A DNA stretch of 64,000 nucleotides. It comes from Sinotaia quadrata (taxonomy: Eukaryota; Mollusca; Gastropoda; Architaenioglossa; Viviparidae). Below the pieces are notes generated by a model. It worked only from the letters and a program-made list of their open reading frames with translations, had not been told where the DNA came from and searched no databases. The translations under genes were made by a program, and so were the position numbers. How positions within the stretch are numbered: the first letter of the stretch is position 1; each line of letters opens with the position of its first letter. Where the stretch lies: positions 95,726,135-95,790,134 of the forward strand of contig CM054180.1 in the NCBI GenBank assembly GCA_028829895.1, written 5' to 3'. Positions 25,998-37,989 of this stretch are shown here, piece by piece.

Positions 25998-26216
25998 GGA
26001 AAGTATTTTGGCATGTCCAAGGAAGAGTGCGATAAAGAATTCAGAAACAGGATGATAGAAGCATGCAAGAAGATAAAGAATAAGAAGAAGCAGTCTAAGT
26101 GCATTAAGGCTGCTAAACACAACTACAAGTATGTCCAAAAGCGAAACGATCTCAACGAGAAACCACACAAATGTTGTAAGGAAGTGGAAGAGATTCTGAA
26201 AGGAAAGAAAACATGA
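25998..26216 (+). CDS. Gene 2, coding exon 2: C-terminal half
   Basis: Acceptor CGACAG at 25992-25997; phase 0; 72 codons; TGA at 26214-26216. It starts Gly-Lys-Tyr-Phe-Gly-Met and carries Cys-Asp-Lys-Glu-Phe, then Cys, Cys, an Ala-Ala-Lys-His-Asn-Tyr helix-like segment and a final Cys-Cys. A Lys-rich six-residue insertion separates the second and third Cys relative to the other genes, and the C-terminal tail is longer and basic. No AATAAA is found at the position used by genes 3, 5 and 6, where a short deletion has removed it; ATTAAA at about 26403 may substitute. Confidence 0.86.
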   Translation, partial: GKYFGMSKEECDKEFRNRMIEACKKIKNKKKQSKCIKAAKHNYKYVQKRNDLNEKPHKCCKEVEEILKGKKT

Positions 26217-26497
26217 ACAGACTGCTTTTAAAGAATTAGCCTTACGAAAATATTACGGAAATGTATTTTAATTTTATTTCTTAGTGCACATTTTATCCGT
26301 TAATTCCTTTTTATCCATCCTGAACTTTTCGTAGATATTTCGTGCTAAATTCAGACATTGGTAAGAAATGTAATGTATGCTGCTTTGGAATTTCAATTTG
26401 AATTAAACGACTTAAATCTTCTAAGCACTCACGAATTTATCTCTGTTAATAGGTTTTGTTGTCTTTATTAACCAAAATTTTCATAGTTTATCTGCAT

Positions 26498-26776
26498 AGT
26501 ACCCAACACTAACTCGACTAGCGAGTGAACACCGAGACACCATAGTACCCAAGACTGAAAGACTGACTGAACTAGCGAATGAACACCGAGACACCATAGT
26601 ACCCAAGACTAACTGAACTAGCGAATGAACACCGAGACGCCATAGTACCCAAGACTGACTGAACTAGCGAATGAACACCGAGACACCATAGTACCCAAGA
26701 CTGACTGAACTAGCGAATGAACACCGAGACACCATAGTACCCAAGACTAACAAGACTAGCGAATGAACACCGAGAC
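26498..26776. repeat. 46-bp minisatellite, about 6 copies
   Basis: Units of CATAGTACCCAAGACTGACT followed by GAACTAGCGAATGAACACCG and AGACAC. The unexpanded equivalent after gene 3 is near 38130. Confidence 0.93.
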
Positions 26777-26974
26777 AGACGTATTCTTTCTTAAATAAAT
26801 ATGCCACACACACACAACGATCGAGTCATTCTCCACGTAATAATAATATATTTCTAATTACAATGTATCAGTAATACAAGGACAGTAAACACTTGCATAA
26901 TTAAACATAAAATTAAACATTTAGAAAAAAATAAACACAGTAACTCGGCCACGAAAAACGAAAACAACGATCAA

Positions 26975-27292
26975 CATTCGTAATATTATCAACCTTAATA
27001 CATTTGTAATATTATCAGCCTTAATACATTTGTAATATTATCAACCTTAAAACATTTGTAATATTATCAACCTTAATATATTTGTAATATTATCACCTTA
27101 AAACATTTGTAATATTATCAACCTTAATACATTTGTAATATTATCAACCTTAATACATTTGTAATATTATCAACCTTAATATATTTGTATATTATCAACC
27201 TTAAAACATTTGTAATATTATCAACCTTAATACATTTGTAATATTATCAACCTTAATACATTTGTAGTATTATCAACCTTAATACATTTGTT
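26975..27292. repeat. 26-bp minisatellite, about 12 copies
   Basis: Units of ATTTGTAATATTATCAACCT + TAATAC with single-base variants. Confidence 0.95.
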
Positions 27293-27384
27293 CCTGAATA
27301 ATTCTTTGTTTCAATAACCGAATAAACTTCTCAACATTTTCTTTGATCTCAATCAAAGTTCGTTTCGCTGAAAATTCCAGTTTC

Positions 27385-27740
27385 GAACTTTGACTGAATG
27401 AAAATAAATTGTGTACTTCCCAATCGAAGACCAGACGTTGCAGTTGTCAACATGACCATCAGCATCAGTCAACGATCTTGGTGTACCCAACCCCCTCACC
27501 CACAATCGTCAAAATCAAAAGTGCTGGACAAGATTGAAATATACAAGGATCTCAGAATTCCAGAGACAATGGAATGTAAAAACAGACGCAATGCCATTAG
27601 TGATAACTCAGAAGAAATCATCACTTAAACTGTACAGTTTCTTGAATTGCCAGAAAACCTCAGACTTGCCCTACTTTATAAACATCACTCTATACCACCG
27701 TGAATTTCTAACACTCGACACTAGAGTTCACAAACTAACA
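27385..27740 (+). mobile_element. LINE 3'-end remnant (gene 2 spacer)
   Basis: The + strand reads Arg-Pro-Asp-Val-Ala-Val-Val-Asn-Met-Thr, then Lys-Ile-Glu-Ile-Tyr-Lys-Asp-Leu-Arg-Ile, then Trp-Asn-Val-Lys-Thr-Asp-Ala in a shifted frame. This order resembles the C-terminal end of LINE polyproteins (RPD..v.D, then K...Y.DL...Lw...). Frameshifts and stops are present. Equivalent remnants lie in the spacers of genes 4 and 5. Confidence 0.5.
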
Positions 27741-27766
27741 AATGGATACAGACCAAAAGCCATGAA

Positions 27767-29168
27767 ACGAGTCAATATTTGGACTATTTATAATAACCAG
27801 CAGACATTTAACGAGTCAATATTTGGACTATTTATAATAACCAGCAGACATTTAACGAGTCAATATTTGGACTATTTATAATAACCAGCAGACATTTAAC
27901 GAGTCAATATTTGGACCATTTATAATAACCAGCAGACATTTAACGAGTCAATATTTGGACCATTTATAATAACCAGCAGACATTTAACGAGTCAATATTT
28001 GGACTATTTATAATAACCAGCAGACATTTAACGAGTCAATATTTGGACTATTTATAATAACCAGCAGACATTTAACGAGTCAATATTTGGACTATTTATA
28101 ATAACCAGCAGACATTTAACGAGTCAATATTTGGACCATTTATAATAACCAGCAGACATTTAACGAGTCAATATTTGGACTATTTATAATAACCAGCAGA
28201 CATTTAACGAGTCAATATTTGGACTATTTATAATAACCAGCAGACATTTAACGAGTCAATATTTGGACTATTTATAATAACCAGCAGACATTTAACGAGT
28301 CAATATTTGGACTATTTATAATAACCAGCAGACATTTAACGAGTCAATATTTGGACTATTTATAATAACCAGCAGACATTTAACGAGTCAATATTTGGAC
28401 TATTTATAATAACCAGCAGACATTTAACGAGTCAATATTTGGACTATTTATAATAACCAGCAGACATTTAACGAGTCAATATTTGGACCATTTATAATAA
28501 CCAGCAGACATTTAACGAGTCAATATTTGGACCATTTATAATAACCAGCAGACATTTAACGAGTCAATATTTGGACCATTTATAATAACCAGCAGACATT
28601 TAACGAGTCAATATTTGGACCATTTATAATAACCAGCAGACATTTAACGAGTCAATATTTGGACTATTTATAATAACCAGCAGACATTTAACGAGTCAAT
28701 ATTTGGACCATTTATAATAACCAGCAGACATTTAACGAGTCAATATTTGGACCATTTATAATAACCAGCAGACATTTAACGAGTCAATATTTGGACTATT
28801 TATAATAACCAGCAGACATTTAACGAGTCAATATTTGGACTATTTATAATAACCAGCAGACATTTAACGAGTCAATATTTGGACTATTTATAATAACCAG
28901 CAGACATTTAACGAGTCAATATTTGGACTATTTATAATAACCAGCAGACATTTAACGAGTCAATATTTGGACTATTTATAATAACCAGCAGACATTTAAC
29001 GAGTCAATATTTGGACTATTTATAATAACCAGCAGACATTTAACGAGTCAATATTTGGACTATTTATAATAACCAGCAGACATTTAACGAGTCAATATTT
29101 GGACTATTTATAATAACCAGCAGACATTTAACGAGTCAATATTTGGACTATTTATAATAACCAGCAGA
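27767..29168. repeat. 44-bp minisatellite, about 32 copies
   Basis: Very homogeneous units of ACGAGTCAATATTTGGACTA + TTTATAATAACCAGCAGACA + TTTA. The main variant is GGACTA versus GGACCA, with variant units clustered. The spacer after gene 4 holds one diverged unexpanded copy at about 43990-44045. Confidence 0.98.
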
Positions 29169-29269
29169 CCTGACGAAGTTACCGAACACTTACGAAGAAA
29201 TAAAGTATAAGAACTATGGAATAAAAGACAAATAAAAAACACATAGGCAAATGTAGTGGAGAACTTTCC

Positions 29270-29615
29270 CCTATTTCTCACTTAAATTATTATGTACATT
29301 GTTAAATGCTAACATGACATGACCTTTGGGTACCGCACACGATAAAATGTTTATAAGTACCAAAGTTAAAATAACAGCTCAGATAATAATACGCTAGAAC
29401 ACGCTGATGCAATCCAAACCAGTTCCAAGCGGATGATTAGTTTTTTCTGACTAATAGTTTCATACGTGTTCATCACAATTTCATCCAATGGTGATAGAAC
29501 GAAACTTGCTTTGTTGAAGAGGGTTATATATTTTAATCCGTTTGATTTTGATGTAACTCAAGTCTGGACATAAAGGGGATCGTTGGCTTATGGTAAGTTA
29601 AATCACTGATAAACA
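29270..29615. mobile_element. SINE-like dispersed element, copy 1
   Basis: About 345 bp similar to 32335-32700. Shared landmarks are CTGATGCAATCCAAACCAGT, CATCCAATGG/TATCCAATGG, and a GGGATCGTTGGCTTATGGTA end. That end looks slightly like a pol III A box (TAGCTTAATGG in copy 2). The family is not identified. Confidence 0.5.
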
Positions 29616-29859
29616 ACGAATTGACTTATTTCGTACATGTTTGCAAGTGATCTATGATTTGAATATGAGAATGCTTTATGTAATTGAACCATTATTGTTT
29701 TCCCTCCCTCGATTGTTAAGAGACGGGTTTTGAAGATGTCACCCATCCATGTTTGTCGACACAGCTCAGGATGCTTAACTTTCTGGGTGAGGTTTCTCTC
29801 CTCTAACCACTGGACTATTATTATTATTATATAATTAAATAGGTACATTACCATAAGTT

Positions 29860-31500
29860 TGTAAAATTTTCCTCCATTACCTCCCTTGCCAGGAGTAAGA
29901 ATAATGTCAGAGATGATAGTTTAAGTTGCTGGCTTGCAGTGTGCCCTCCTAAGGTCAATTCAGGAGCCAAGCCAGGCAGCCTCAATGGATCATGAAACCA
30001 GGTAGGCAGAGGGCTTGGAGGTCAAAAGCCAAACAAGACCACAGCCAACAAAAGCTAAAGGACAAAGATGAAGAAAGGAAAATAAAGTTAGGCAGTGCTG
30101 CTGTCCTGTAACAACATGGGGCTACCTTGTAAAGGTTGGGTATAAGTCACATTATTTATTCTTCCCATAAAATAACCATTGTACCACTGATTGGTAATTA
30201 ATAGCTGTCTGACCACTGATTGCCTGTAGGGTTCCCTTATTAAATTAAATCACACTACACATTTTCCTTGCTGGTTACAAATATGTATGACTTTATAAAT
30301 AGTCATAGTGTTCTTTACAAAGTAGATTGCACTACATAATCTGATGATAAAAGTTGCAAATGACGTCATCCAAAATGAGCATAATTCAACAAGGCAGATT
30401 TCCTCACCAAATTAAACCATGCTATGTATCATTACAATCATTACAATGACATTCTACATGTCTAACGTAGTTGAACTAAGGTGTGCTATGACGTATTTGA
30501 TTTGATTTGTGACGTGACATGTCACTTATAAAATATATCTTATAACATGGCAAATATTTTACCGAGTCAAAAATGTCATATGAAAATACTCTCCAGGAAT
30601 GATAAAATATAATACAACATTATGCAATCATATTCATAACTTATCTAAGTGGATTAACTTTAATTACTGTCTAAATTGAAAATTGACAATCTGAAATTTG
30701 CAAATCTGAATTTGTACTCAAAATACTAATCTGCTGCCCAATGTGCCTCAAATGAGAACCTACCAAATTAATTTGCTTAAGACTGAACTTTGAAGAGTTA
30801 TTTTAGAAACTGAAGTATTTTTAGGTTCGATTTTGTTCTCTATACTTTAGCAGCTACCACTGATTAACTAGAACTCGGCCAATGGTCCGTTATGACGTAC
30901 TCCTTAGAGGCGTTTCAATCAGTCAGCTATTAATTACCAATCATTGGTCAGTCAGCTATTAATTACCAATCATTGGTCAGTCAGCTATTAATTACCAATC
31001 AGTGGTCAGACAGCTATTAATTACCAATCATTGGTCAGTCAGCTATTAATTACTAATCATTGGTCAGTCAGCTAACGGCCTAGGACAAGTTTGGAAGCTC
31101 TGGTCACACAAATTCTAAGGGACAGATACTAATCCTTTTATCACAAATGCTACTTTAGTAAGCCACTCCTTTCTATTCAAGATACAGGGAAAAACAATAA
31201 CACGGACTTTCATTAAGTTAAACTAAACGTGCAGAGCACAACATCTACTGTATACAGAGCTAAATTATAAGCATTAAAAGCAAGAAAATACACTTTATTT
31301 TATGCATAAAATATTCATATAATAAAAAGTGACAAATACGGGGAAACGGCAAACATATTTATCACACATTCCCTTTAATCAATGCCATAATTAAAAAAAC
31401 ATTCAATAATTTTCTTGTTAAATAAGAATAAGTGATGGTTTAACATGAACCAAACATCAAGGACATTTATTCAATTTTGTCATTTACAGAATAACTGGAA
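29860..31500. repeat. Segmental duplicate shared with 46850-48100
   Basis: Shared landmarks in order are GCCAGGAGTAAGAATAATGT, GACAGTTTAAGTTGCTGGCT-type sequence, GGTCAAAAGCCAA, AAATTGCAAA/AAGTTGCAAA, and GTGTGCTATGA. The pair lies upstream of genes 3 and 5, whose coding exons are also near-identical, supporting duplication of a whole unit. Confidence 0.75.
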
Positions 31501-31536
31501 AGGTCTTTAATGCAACATAATTGTCTGGGTTAAATT

Positions 31537-31713
31537 AAAAAAAAAAGAAAAAAAGAAAAAGAACACAGAAAGAAAGTGTGTAAGAATGAAAGAAAGAAAA
31601 ATAAAAGAAAGAAAGAATGAAAGAAAGAACGAAAAAAGAAAGAAAGAAAGAAAGAAATGCTGACAAATAAATTCTGAAAGAAAGAAAGAGATGCTGAAAG
31701 AAATGCTGAAAAA

Positions 31714-31749
<36 letters not shown>

Positions 31750-31789
31750 AACAAACAAACAAACAAAGAAACAAATGAACAAACAAAGA
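31537..31789 (+). repeat. AAAG polypurine tract upstream of gene 3 promoter
   Basis: About 250 bp of (AAAG)n with GAAATGCTGA interruptions, ending in AAACAAAC units and directly abutting the promoter block. Antisense Phe/Leu/Ser open frames are repeat artefacts. Confidence 0.92.
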
Positions 31790-31925
31790 ATACTTAATGT
31801 AGTTTGTAACAGCTTGTGTTCATTAGTTTCTTCAACACGCCTTCCACTACTGTTTATAAACGGTGAATTGAGTTTAAATTTTCCGTACTGGACTATGCAC
31901 AAGCTCTGTGGCCCTTTTTGAATCG
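31790..31925 (+). promoter_or_regulatory. Gene 3 promoter and untranslated first exon
   Basis: Copy of the promoter block: AGTTTGTAACAGCTTG, TTCATTAGTTTC, TATA box TTTATAAA at 31853-31860, then a putative exon with CGTACTGGACTATGCACAAG and CTCTGTGGCCC. The 3' end differs from the other copies, lacking AACACAG; the likely junction is AATCG/GTAGGT at 31925/31926. Confidence 0.62.
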
Positions 31926-34553
31926 GTAGGTGTTTTCCTTTTAATTGATACATCTAAGACAACATGTAAATTGTGCTAATAAGAACTCTACTGACTGTAC
32001 TGCTTTAAAATACTATTGGAATTGTATATCTGTGTCGGAACCACGTTAACTTGATATATGGTTTTGAAAGTAAATTAAAAATGGAATTGACTGTTTCCCA
32101 TCTCAATTCTTTGGGGTTTTTTGTTTTTTGGATTTGCAACAAGTGGCTAAAATTCTTGTGTACTTATGAGTGTACACTTGTGTAGGTACATCTCCCCTCC
32201 CTCTCTCAATGTGTATGTATCAAAAGCTGACGCATAAGGAAATGACTCAAGTGTTGTGTCTGGAATAAGTTTATTGTGAAAATGAAATGAAATGTGTCCT
32301 AACAATGAAATATATATACACACATTATGTCACAAAATAAATTTGCCTATCTCTACTTCTATTCTTAATTGTTATATAACTTCTTAAAAATTGTCAGAGT
32401 GACCCGATCTTAGGCATTCTTTAAGATGGATTTTTGGGAAGTGTCAGAGTTGTAAGTATACAACTCGAGTTTAAACTTGATGAAAATTGCTGATGCAATC
32501 CAAACCAGTTCCAATTGGATGAGTAGTTTTTCTGACTAATTGTTTCACGCTTGTTCATAACAAAATTATCCAATGGGGAGAGGTCGGAAGCTTCTTTGTT
32601 GAAGAAGTACTCTATTCAAATTACATTGAATTTGAACATAAAGTTCAAGGTCATAAAGGAGATCGTTAGCTTAATGGTAAGTTAAGTGACTGATTAAGAC
32701 AGAATGGACTTGAAATATTTCGTGTATTTTTCTATTGATATGTTAATCTTGTGTTTTATGTAGAAATTTAAAAAGCACAAAAAGTTTTAAAATTAATGAT
32801 ACTACGGCAAGGGCAATGCATTTAAATTCAGAAAATGGGGAACTAGCAAAAAAAATATATATATATTAAAATATTTTGTGTGTGGAAATAATACGTAAAA
32901 GAGATGTTAATTTTGTGTGTCTGTGTAACATATAGTTTAGAAGAAATTATTATTACAAAGTTGCTTTTTTCGCGCAGTTATCAAACAATCCTCTATTGGC
33001 TGATTCTCTTCCTGGAATTCGTGCACTCACCGCTTACATTTAAACAATCGGGTCCAAATCAAGAAAGTTGAGAAACAAGAATATAACAAATATAATGAAA
33101 TAATAACAAAACACTACGAAATGATTAAACACATAATAAACAACAATAAGTCCAAAATACAACGCACACGAGAGTAATGGCCCAACGTAAACAGAAACAT
33201 AGCCTATAAAACAAGCTGCAAGAATTCACTAAAAATATTCTTTTCTTAAGTTCCTAGCAACGTCGTCTACATGAGACGAAATCTTTGGCGTAACTAGGAT
33301 ATTCAATTATGTAATATGTACATATAGTTAAACAAATTATCCAAGCAGATAATCAGCACATTTCAGATAATAATGAACATATTGTGTGGCTCACTGTCAT
33401 TTGCACCGAGCCAGGCTGACAAATTATCCAAGCAGATAATCAGCACATTTCAGATAATAATGAACATATTGTGTGGCTCACTGTCATTTGCACCGAGCGT
33501 CGCTCAATATGAGACTGCGAGTATAACTTCTTGATTTTAGAAAAAAAAACCCCCAACATTGGTTTGTAACTCCATTTGATTTTTTCATGTGATACATAGA
33601 AATATTTGCACTTTAATTTAAGCCTAATATCATTTATTATGACGGATTAGAAACAAAATTGCGTTTAAAGTCCGGTATTTAATTCTGAAATGGATAGTAG
33701 TCATGATTAAGGCGCACATTTTTTTGAATTGCTAAAAGAGTAAAACATTGAAAGGTTGGGCGCCGAAGGCGCCCCAACTCGCTCAGTGCCCCACCCAGCC
33801 ACCTCCAAACGCCGGCACGGAGTGTAATCTATAAATAGATCGAAACAATATAATTGCATTTATACGTGGTTGTCTAATCTTCCTGGATCATCAAATTTAT
33901 GTTTGACATGCAATGTCTTCCAGTATAGAATCATTTTCAATGCATAACACAAACAAGCAAAAACTAATAGACTTTACAAACACACGTGTACCCCCACACA
34001 TAATCGCATTTTAACTCAGAAAAAATTACACTCACAAAAACGTTTTACCATGTTGACGTACAATATAGATAATTTACTGCGAATGAATTTAATAGCAATT
34101 GTGCGCCCCACCTCCACCCCCCCCAAAATAATAAAAAATAAATGAATGAAAAGAAAGAATAAAATTTTGACAGTCACACGACTGGTAAATTACAAAGCAT
34201 TGAATGCAAATTTAAAATATATTTAGATCTACCGCTAAAAAGAATATAAAAATGCAGAAAGTCATCACTTGTCAACAACGCAGTTCCAATGATAAACAAC
34301 ATACAGACGGTCCAGCAAAAATACTTGATAGTCAAACGTTTTAGAGTCAGAAACGCTTCTTTCTTAATCGCACAAGGTTTTCATTAATATTATTTATGAC
34401 TTAAAACTTAGAAAATAATACTGTGCTCAGGTGAACAACAGAACGATAGCAGTGTCTTCTTTGCTCACTGTAAAGTAAGCCAATGGTTATCGAACTTACA
34501 TATCGAATGATTTCGTGGAATTTTAACTTTTGTATTTACATTTCTTCTGAAAG
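31926..34553 (+). other. Gene 3 intron 1
   Basis: About 2.6 kb with no other gene. It contains SINE-like element copy 2 and an 87-bp direct duplication at about 33333-33500 (landmark AAATTATCCAAGCAGATAAT). From about 33840 the sequence is paralogous to genes 2, 5 and 6, here without tandem expansion. Confidence 0.6.
32335..32700. mobile_element. SINE-like dispersed element, copy 2
   Basis: About 365 bp. The left end (TTTGCCTATCTCT... CAGAGTGACCCGATCTTAGG) is shared with 35745-35870 and 43034-43155. The right part (CTGATGCAATCCAAACCAGT to GATCGTTAGCTTAATGGTAA) is shared with 29400-29615. Confidence 0.55.
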
Positions 34554-34575
34554 GATATCACCTACCAGCCTGAGA

Positions 34576-34749
34576 ATGAACGCCATCTTGATCTGTGTTC
34601 TTACGATTGTAATGGTGACTAAATTGGAAGTGGACGCAAAATGCGATTGTAAACACATCGACGACTGCACTAAGCACAGTATTCCGGGATTGAAATATCA
34701 GGAAAAGTTCAAGGACGCCTGTACATTTCTCAATGTGTGCCTTTGCTGT
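34576..34749 (+). CDS. Gene 3, coding exon 1: secreted PLA2-like protein (type A)
   Basis: The exon starts at about 34554 after TGAAAG. Met at 34576 is in the conserved GAGAATGAACGCC context. A 21-residue signal peptide ends Leu-Glu-Val-Asp-Ala. The exon has 58 codons, phase 0, and a GTAAGT donor at 34750. The mature N-terminus has Cys23, Cys25 and Cys31. The loop is Phe-Lys-Asp-Ala-Cys49-Thr-Phe-Leu52-Asn53-Val-Cys55-Leu-Cys57-Cys58, so the catalytic His is Leu and the calcium-ligand Asp is Asn. It differs from gene 5 at only three of 58 residues in this exon. With 37639-37821 it makes 118 aa with 13 Cys after the signal. Secreted; function unknown; likely non-catalytic. Confidence 0.9.
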
Positions 34750-35389
34750 GTAAGTTGTAATCATTCGCTCAGTAAGGACTAGAAATATTTTAAAAATCAC
34801 ATATTATAAGAAAAATAAATACATAAATACCACAAGAAATGCTCCTATTTATTTTGTTTTTAGATTAAACTTTGTAATTATCAAAATGGACGGTTTATTT
34901 AGATTATCAAGCTTACTTATAAATATTTCAAGTATGTGTACTTAATAAATGATTTTATACATATGGACACTTCCTTTTCTTTAAAAACAAAAGCAGACCC
35001 CATTTAAAATTTAAAAAACCCAATAAGGTAATGTATTTATACTGACCATTTGTAATTGTAATGTGCTAGTATAGTGTATTCCACATATATATGTATATAC
35101 TATGGAGCACATTTCCTGACTAGTCCCGTTTATACCTTTCAGACACTGAACTCCGACTAAGGGAATATCATTAGAACCTTTCAGACACTGAACTCCGACT
35201 AAGGTAATATCATTAGAACCTTTCAGACACTGAACTCCGACTAAGGGAATATCGTAAAACCGATAAATGGTCAAAGTGAAGTCTTATTCAATACTTGTGA
35301 TGAACACTGCTTCAGTGCACACTGCAGTTCTAACCGACTTTTTAAAATGGAAACATACATTGGTTTCAGAACGAAATTTTATTATTGAA

Positions 35390-35740
35390 TAAGGCAATTA
35401 TTCAAAACAATATACAACATTCTGAACAGTTTATAACAATATAGAACATTATGCAACATTATGCACAGTTTATAACAATTTACAACTAGTTATATATACG
35501 TTTTAAACAATATACAGCATTATGCACAGTTTATAACAATTTACAATTATATATATATATACGTTTAAAAAAATATAACATTAGACAACTCCATGCACCA
35601 TTTTCACACAATTTACAACTATATACATAGGTTTTGCACACTTATAATAAATATACTCTAGTTGTGTACAATATACAACAATATCTAGGTTTTCCGCAAC
35701 TTACAGCAATTATGCATCAGTTGTACATAAGGTACAATCA
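35390..35740 (+). repeat. Degenerate 30-bp intronic satellite (gene 3, block 1)
   Basis: Degenerate CAATATACAACATTATGCAC / TTTACAACTATATACAT units. The same satellite resumes at 36800 after an inserted segment. Confidence 0.75.
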
Positions 35741-35744
35741 TACT

Positions 35745-36735
35745 GTGGAATAAATTTGCCTCTCCTTATTTTAAAATTTAATTGTTATATAAATTGTTAA
35801 ATTGACAGAGTAACCCGACCTTGGGCACTCCGTATGACGGTATTTTTGAAAGTGTTGAAGTCAACACCTGAGTAGAGAATATGCTAGAAATTTCTTGTGT
35901 TATTTTAATCTACTACTAGTTCACGGATTGTAAACCACTATGACCGGGAGATGTGGGAATCATATGACGCAGTGTGCGCAAGTGTAAAGGAACACACTAC
36001 ACTACTTTGATGCATGATGGCAAAGTATGTTGACTACATCAGGATAAAAAATTCTAGTATAGAAAAGTACTAGAAAAAATACTACAATTACTGTTCTTCT
36101 TGAACAAACTGGTATGGTGGAAAAATCCAGGTTGACTTCAAGAGACCAAGCAGCAAATCTGTTTCAACATGAGGAGTTAAACATGGAAATTGAACTGAAC
36201 TAAATTTGTGACATTGTTGCAAAAAGACAGGAAAGACTCTCAAGGCCACACCTAATTCAGGTTATGTAAAATATAATTATCTCTAATATCTCCATTTCAA
36301 TCCTCTGACAAGAATTTTCCTGTGATTTGTTTTGAATTATTGAATTGTATTTTACGCATAATACTATGTAGTAAGGAAATTATTCAAACATGGTTTTATG
36401 GAAATATTGATGTCAAGTTATCTATTTCATTGTATTTGTCCTTTGTATATTTGATTGTTGATTTCATACATTTATTGTTAAATTTACTGACTTTCTTTGG
36501 CACATTGATAACCCTATACTGGAGAATAAAGTGGGTGAATGGTGGCTCGCTAAATATAGATTAAAGACGGATTTGTCTTCTCCGTTAGTGAGAGGTTTTC
36601 CACCTACGGAATATTGTGTGAGAGTAAATGTTTATCTTTAATGTTGTGGGAGAGAGAGAACATTTACAGCGCACACATATCCGCCAATTGAGGGAGATGA
36701 GTGGTGTCTGCTGGAGGATCATTAATAAATAAATT
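35745..36735. mobile_element. Dispersed segment splitting the satellite in gene 3 intron 2
   Basis: Its first 125 bp match the left end of the SINE-like element. From about 35880 it is similar to 44390-45135, with landmarks GATGGCAAAGTATG, GGAAATATTGATGT and CATTGATAACC. It lies between two blocks of the 30-bp satellite, so it looks like an insertion. No coding frame is recognised, and its class is unknown. Confidence 0.55.
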
Positions 36736-36799
36736 AAGATTGCCATCACTTGTAATTAATTTTGAATGACTAATTGTGGCGTTGGCGTCACACATCCAC

Positions 36800-37220
36800 T
36801 CTACTTTTACAAAATATATGGAAACAGTCCACATTTTTCACAATTATCAACAATGTACACTACTTTGCACAATTTACAACAATATACATCAGTTGTTTTC
36901 CATAATTTACAGCAATATACACAAGTTTTGCACATTTATAACAATATGCATAATGTATGCATAATTTCGTAATATAATGACCAGTTTTGGTCAATGCACA
37001 ACAACGTATGCCAGATTTTATTTCACAATTTACACTAGTATGTACCAGTTTTGAACACTTTACAATATGGATCAGTTTTGCACAATTCACAAACATATTC
37101 CTCACCCTTTTCACAATGTACTACAAAATGAACCAATTGTTCACAGTTTACAACAATATTCATCAATTATTTCACAGTTTAAAACAATATACACCAGATG
37201 TGCACAGTTTACAGGAATCA
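36800..37220 (+). repeat. Degenerate 30-bp intronic satellite (gene 3, block 2)
   Basis: Units such as TTTACAACAATATACATCAG and TTTGCACATTTATAACAATA, ending shortly before the conserved pre-exon block. Confidence 0.85.
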
Positions 37221-37415
37221 AGAAAAACAGGAAACTGTCTACATAGCCGGATGTCGAGATTTAAAGGAGTGTACGTCTGTATACATTCTATGACAAAAGG
37301 AGACAAACTTTAGTTTGTCCTAAACTGAGTGTCGTTTTCTGTCTGGAAGGCACTGACTGTATTTGCCTGTTTGTCATTTAATATTTCTATATAAGAACTA
37401 TTTTAAATAAAACGT

Positions 37416-37519
<104 letters not shown>

Positions 37520-37638
37520 AGGACATGTCGCTTTTTGGCGATATTTCTTCAGGGGGCGTTTAAATATCTAAGTAATAAATGTTACATTTCATCCAATGGT
37601 TTGTTTTATATCTCTCGCACATTTACTTTTCTCGACAG

Positions 37639-37821
37639 GGTTCTCTGTACGACTGGTCCAAGGACAATTGTGATAGAGAATTCAAGCGACAGATAATGAT
37701 CATCTGCAACAGAAAACCTGATTGTATGGAGGCTGCTAGAGTCCTGTGCGAGCAAGTCACCGAACATCTAACCACATGTTGTAAAAGAGAGTCTGTAAGG
37801 GAGATCCTAGAAAGACTGTAA
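37639..37821 (+). CDS. Gene 3, coding exon 2: C-terminal half (type A)
   Basis: Acceptor CTCGACAG at 37631-37638; phase 0; 60 codons; TAA at 37819-37821. It begins Gly-Ser-Leu-Tyr-Asp-Trp, then Cys-Asp-Arg-Glu-Phe-Lys-Arg-Gln-Ile, with Cys at exon residues 11, 23, 29, 37, 47 and 48. Joined to the previous exon, Cys-Leu-Cys-Cys-Gly...Trp...Cys-Asp-Arg-Glu-Phe is the best match in the array to the prokaryotic-type PLA2 helix. The last 48 bp, including the stop, are tandemly duplicated. Confidence 0.9.
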   Translation, partial: GSLYDWSKDNCDREFKRQIMIICNRKPDCMEAARVLCEQVTEHLTTCCKRESVREILERL

Positions 37822-37869
37822 ACATGTTGTAAAAGAGAGTCTGTAAGGGAGATCCTAGAAAGACTGTAA
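37774..37869 (+). repeat. 48-bp duplication across the gene 3 stop codon
   Basis: The unit starts ACATGTTGTAAAAGAGAGTC and ends CTAGAAAGACTGTAA. The two copies are identical as read. The period is 16 codons, so a single loss of the first stop would extend the protein in frame by another C-terminus containing Cys-Cys. Confidence 0.95.
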
Positions 37870-37977
37870 ACATGTTTAGAAGTGTTATTTTATGGAAATG
37901 TTATGGTTATGTTATTCCGCTAATTAACTTTTATCCACTTTTGAATTTTCGCTCACGTGATCTTGCCAGATTCAAAC

Positions 37978-37983
37978 AATAAA
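37978..37983 (+). terminator. Gene 3 poly(A) signal
   Basis: AATAAA about 160 bp after the stop, in a context (GATTCAAACAATAAATAATC) shared with genes 5 and 6. Confidence 0.7.
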
Positions 37984-37989
37984 TAATCA

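Larger units (their letters stand above)
26217..31536. other. Spacer between genes 2 and 3
   Basis: No supported gene. It starts with the 3' untranslated region and a segment (about 26440-26900) paralogous to the sequence after genes 3 and 5. It continues with three minisatellites, a LINE 3' remnant and a SINE-like element. From about 29860 it is a segmental duplicate of 46850-48110. It also carries five or six 29-bp units of GGTCAGTCAGCTATTAATTA type at 30919-31075. Confidence 0.6.

Noticed and set aside
26498..27292. Regular short repeats that superficially resemble a CRISPR array
   Set aside because: Units are contiguous with no unique spacers, no cas genes are present, and the context is an animal genome with introns.
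31507..31953. Antisense Phe/Leu/Ser-rich frame that could look like a membrane protein
   Set aside because: Complement of the AAAG polypurine tract joined to the promoter block; similar false frames occur at 40196-40378 and 63053-63328.
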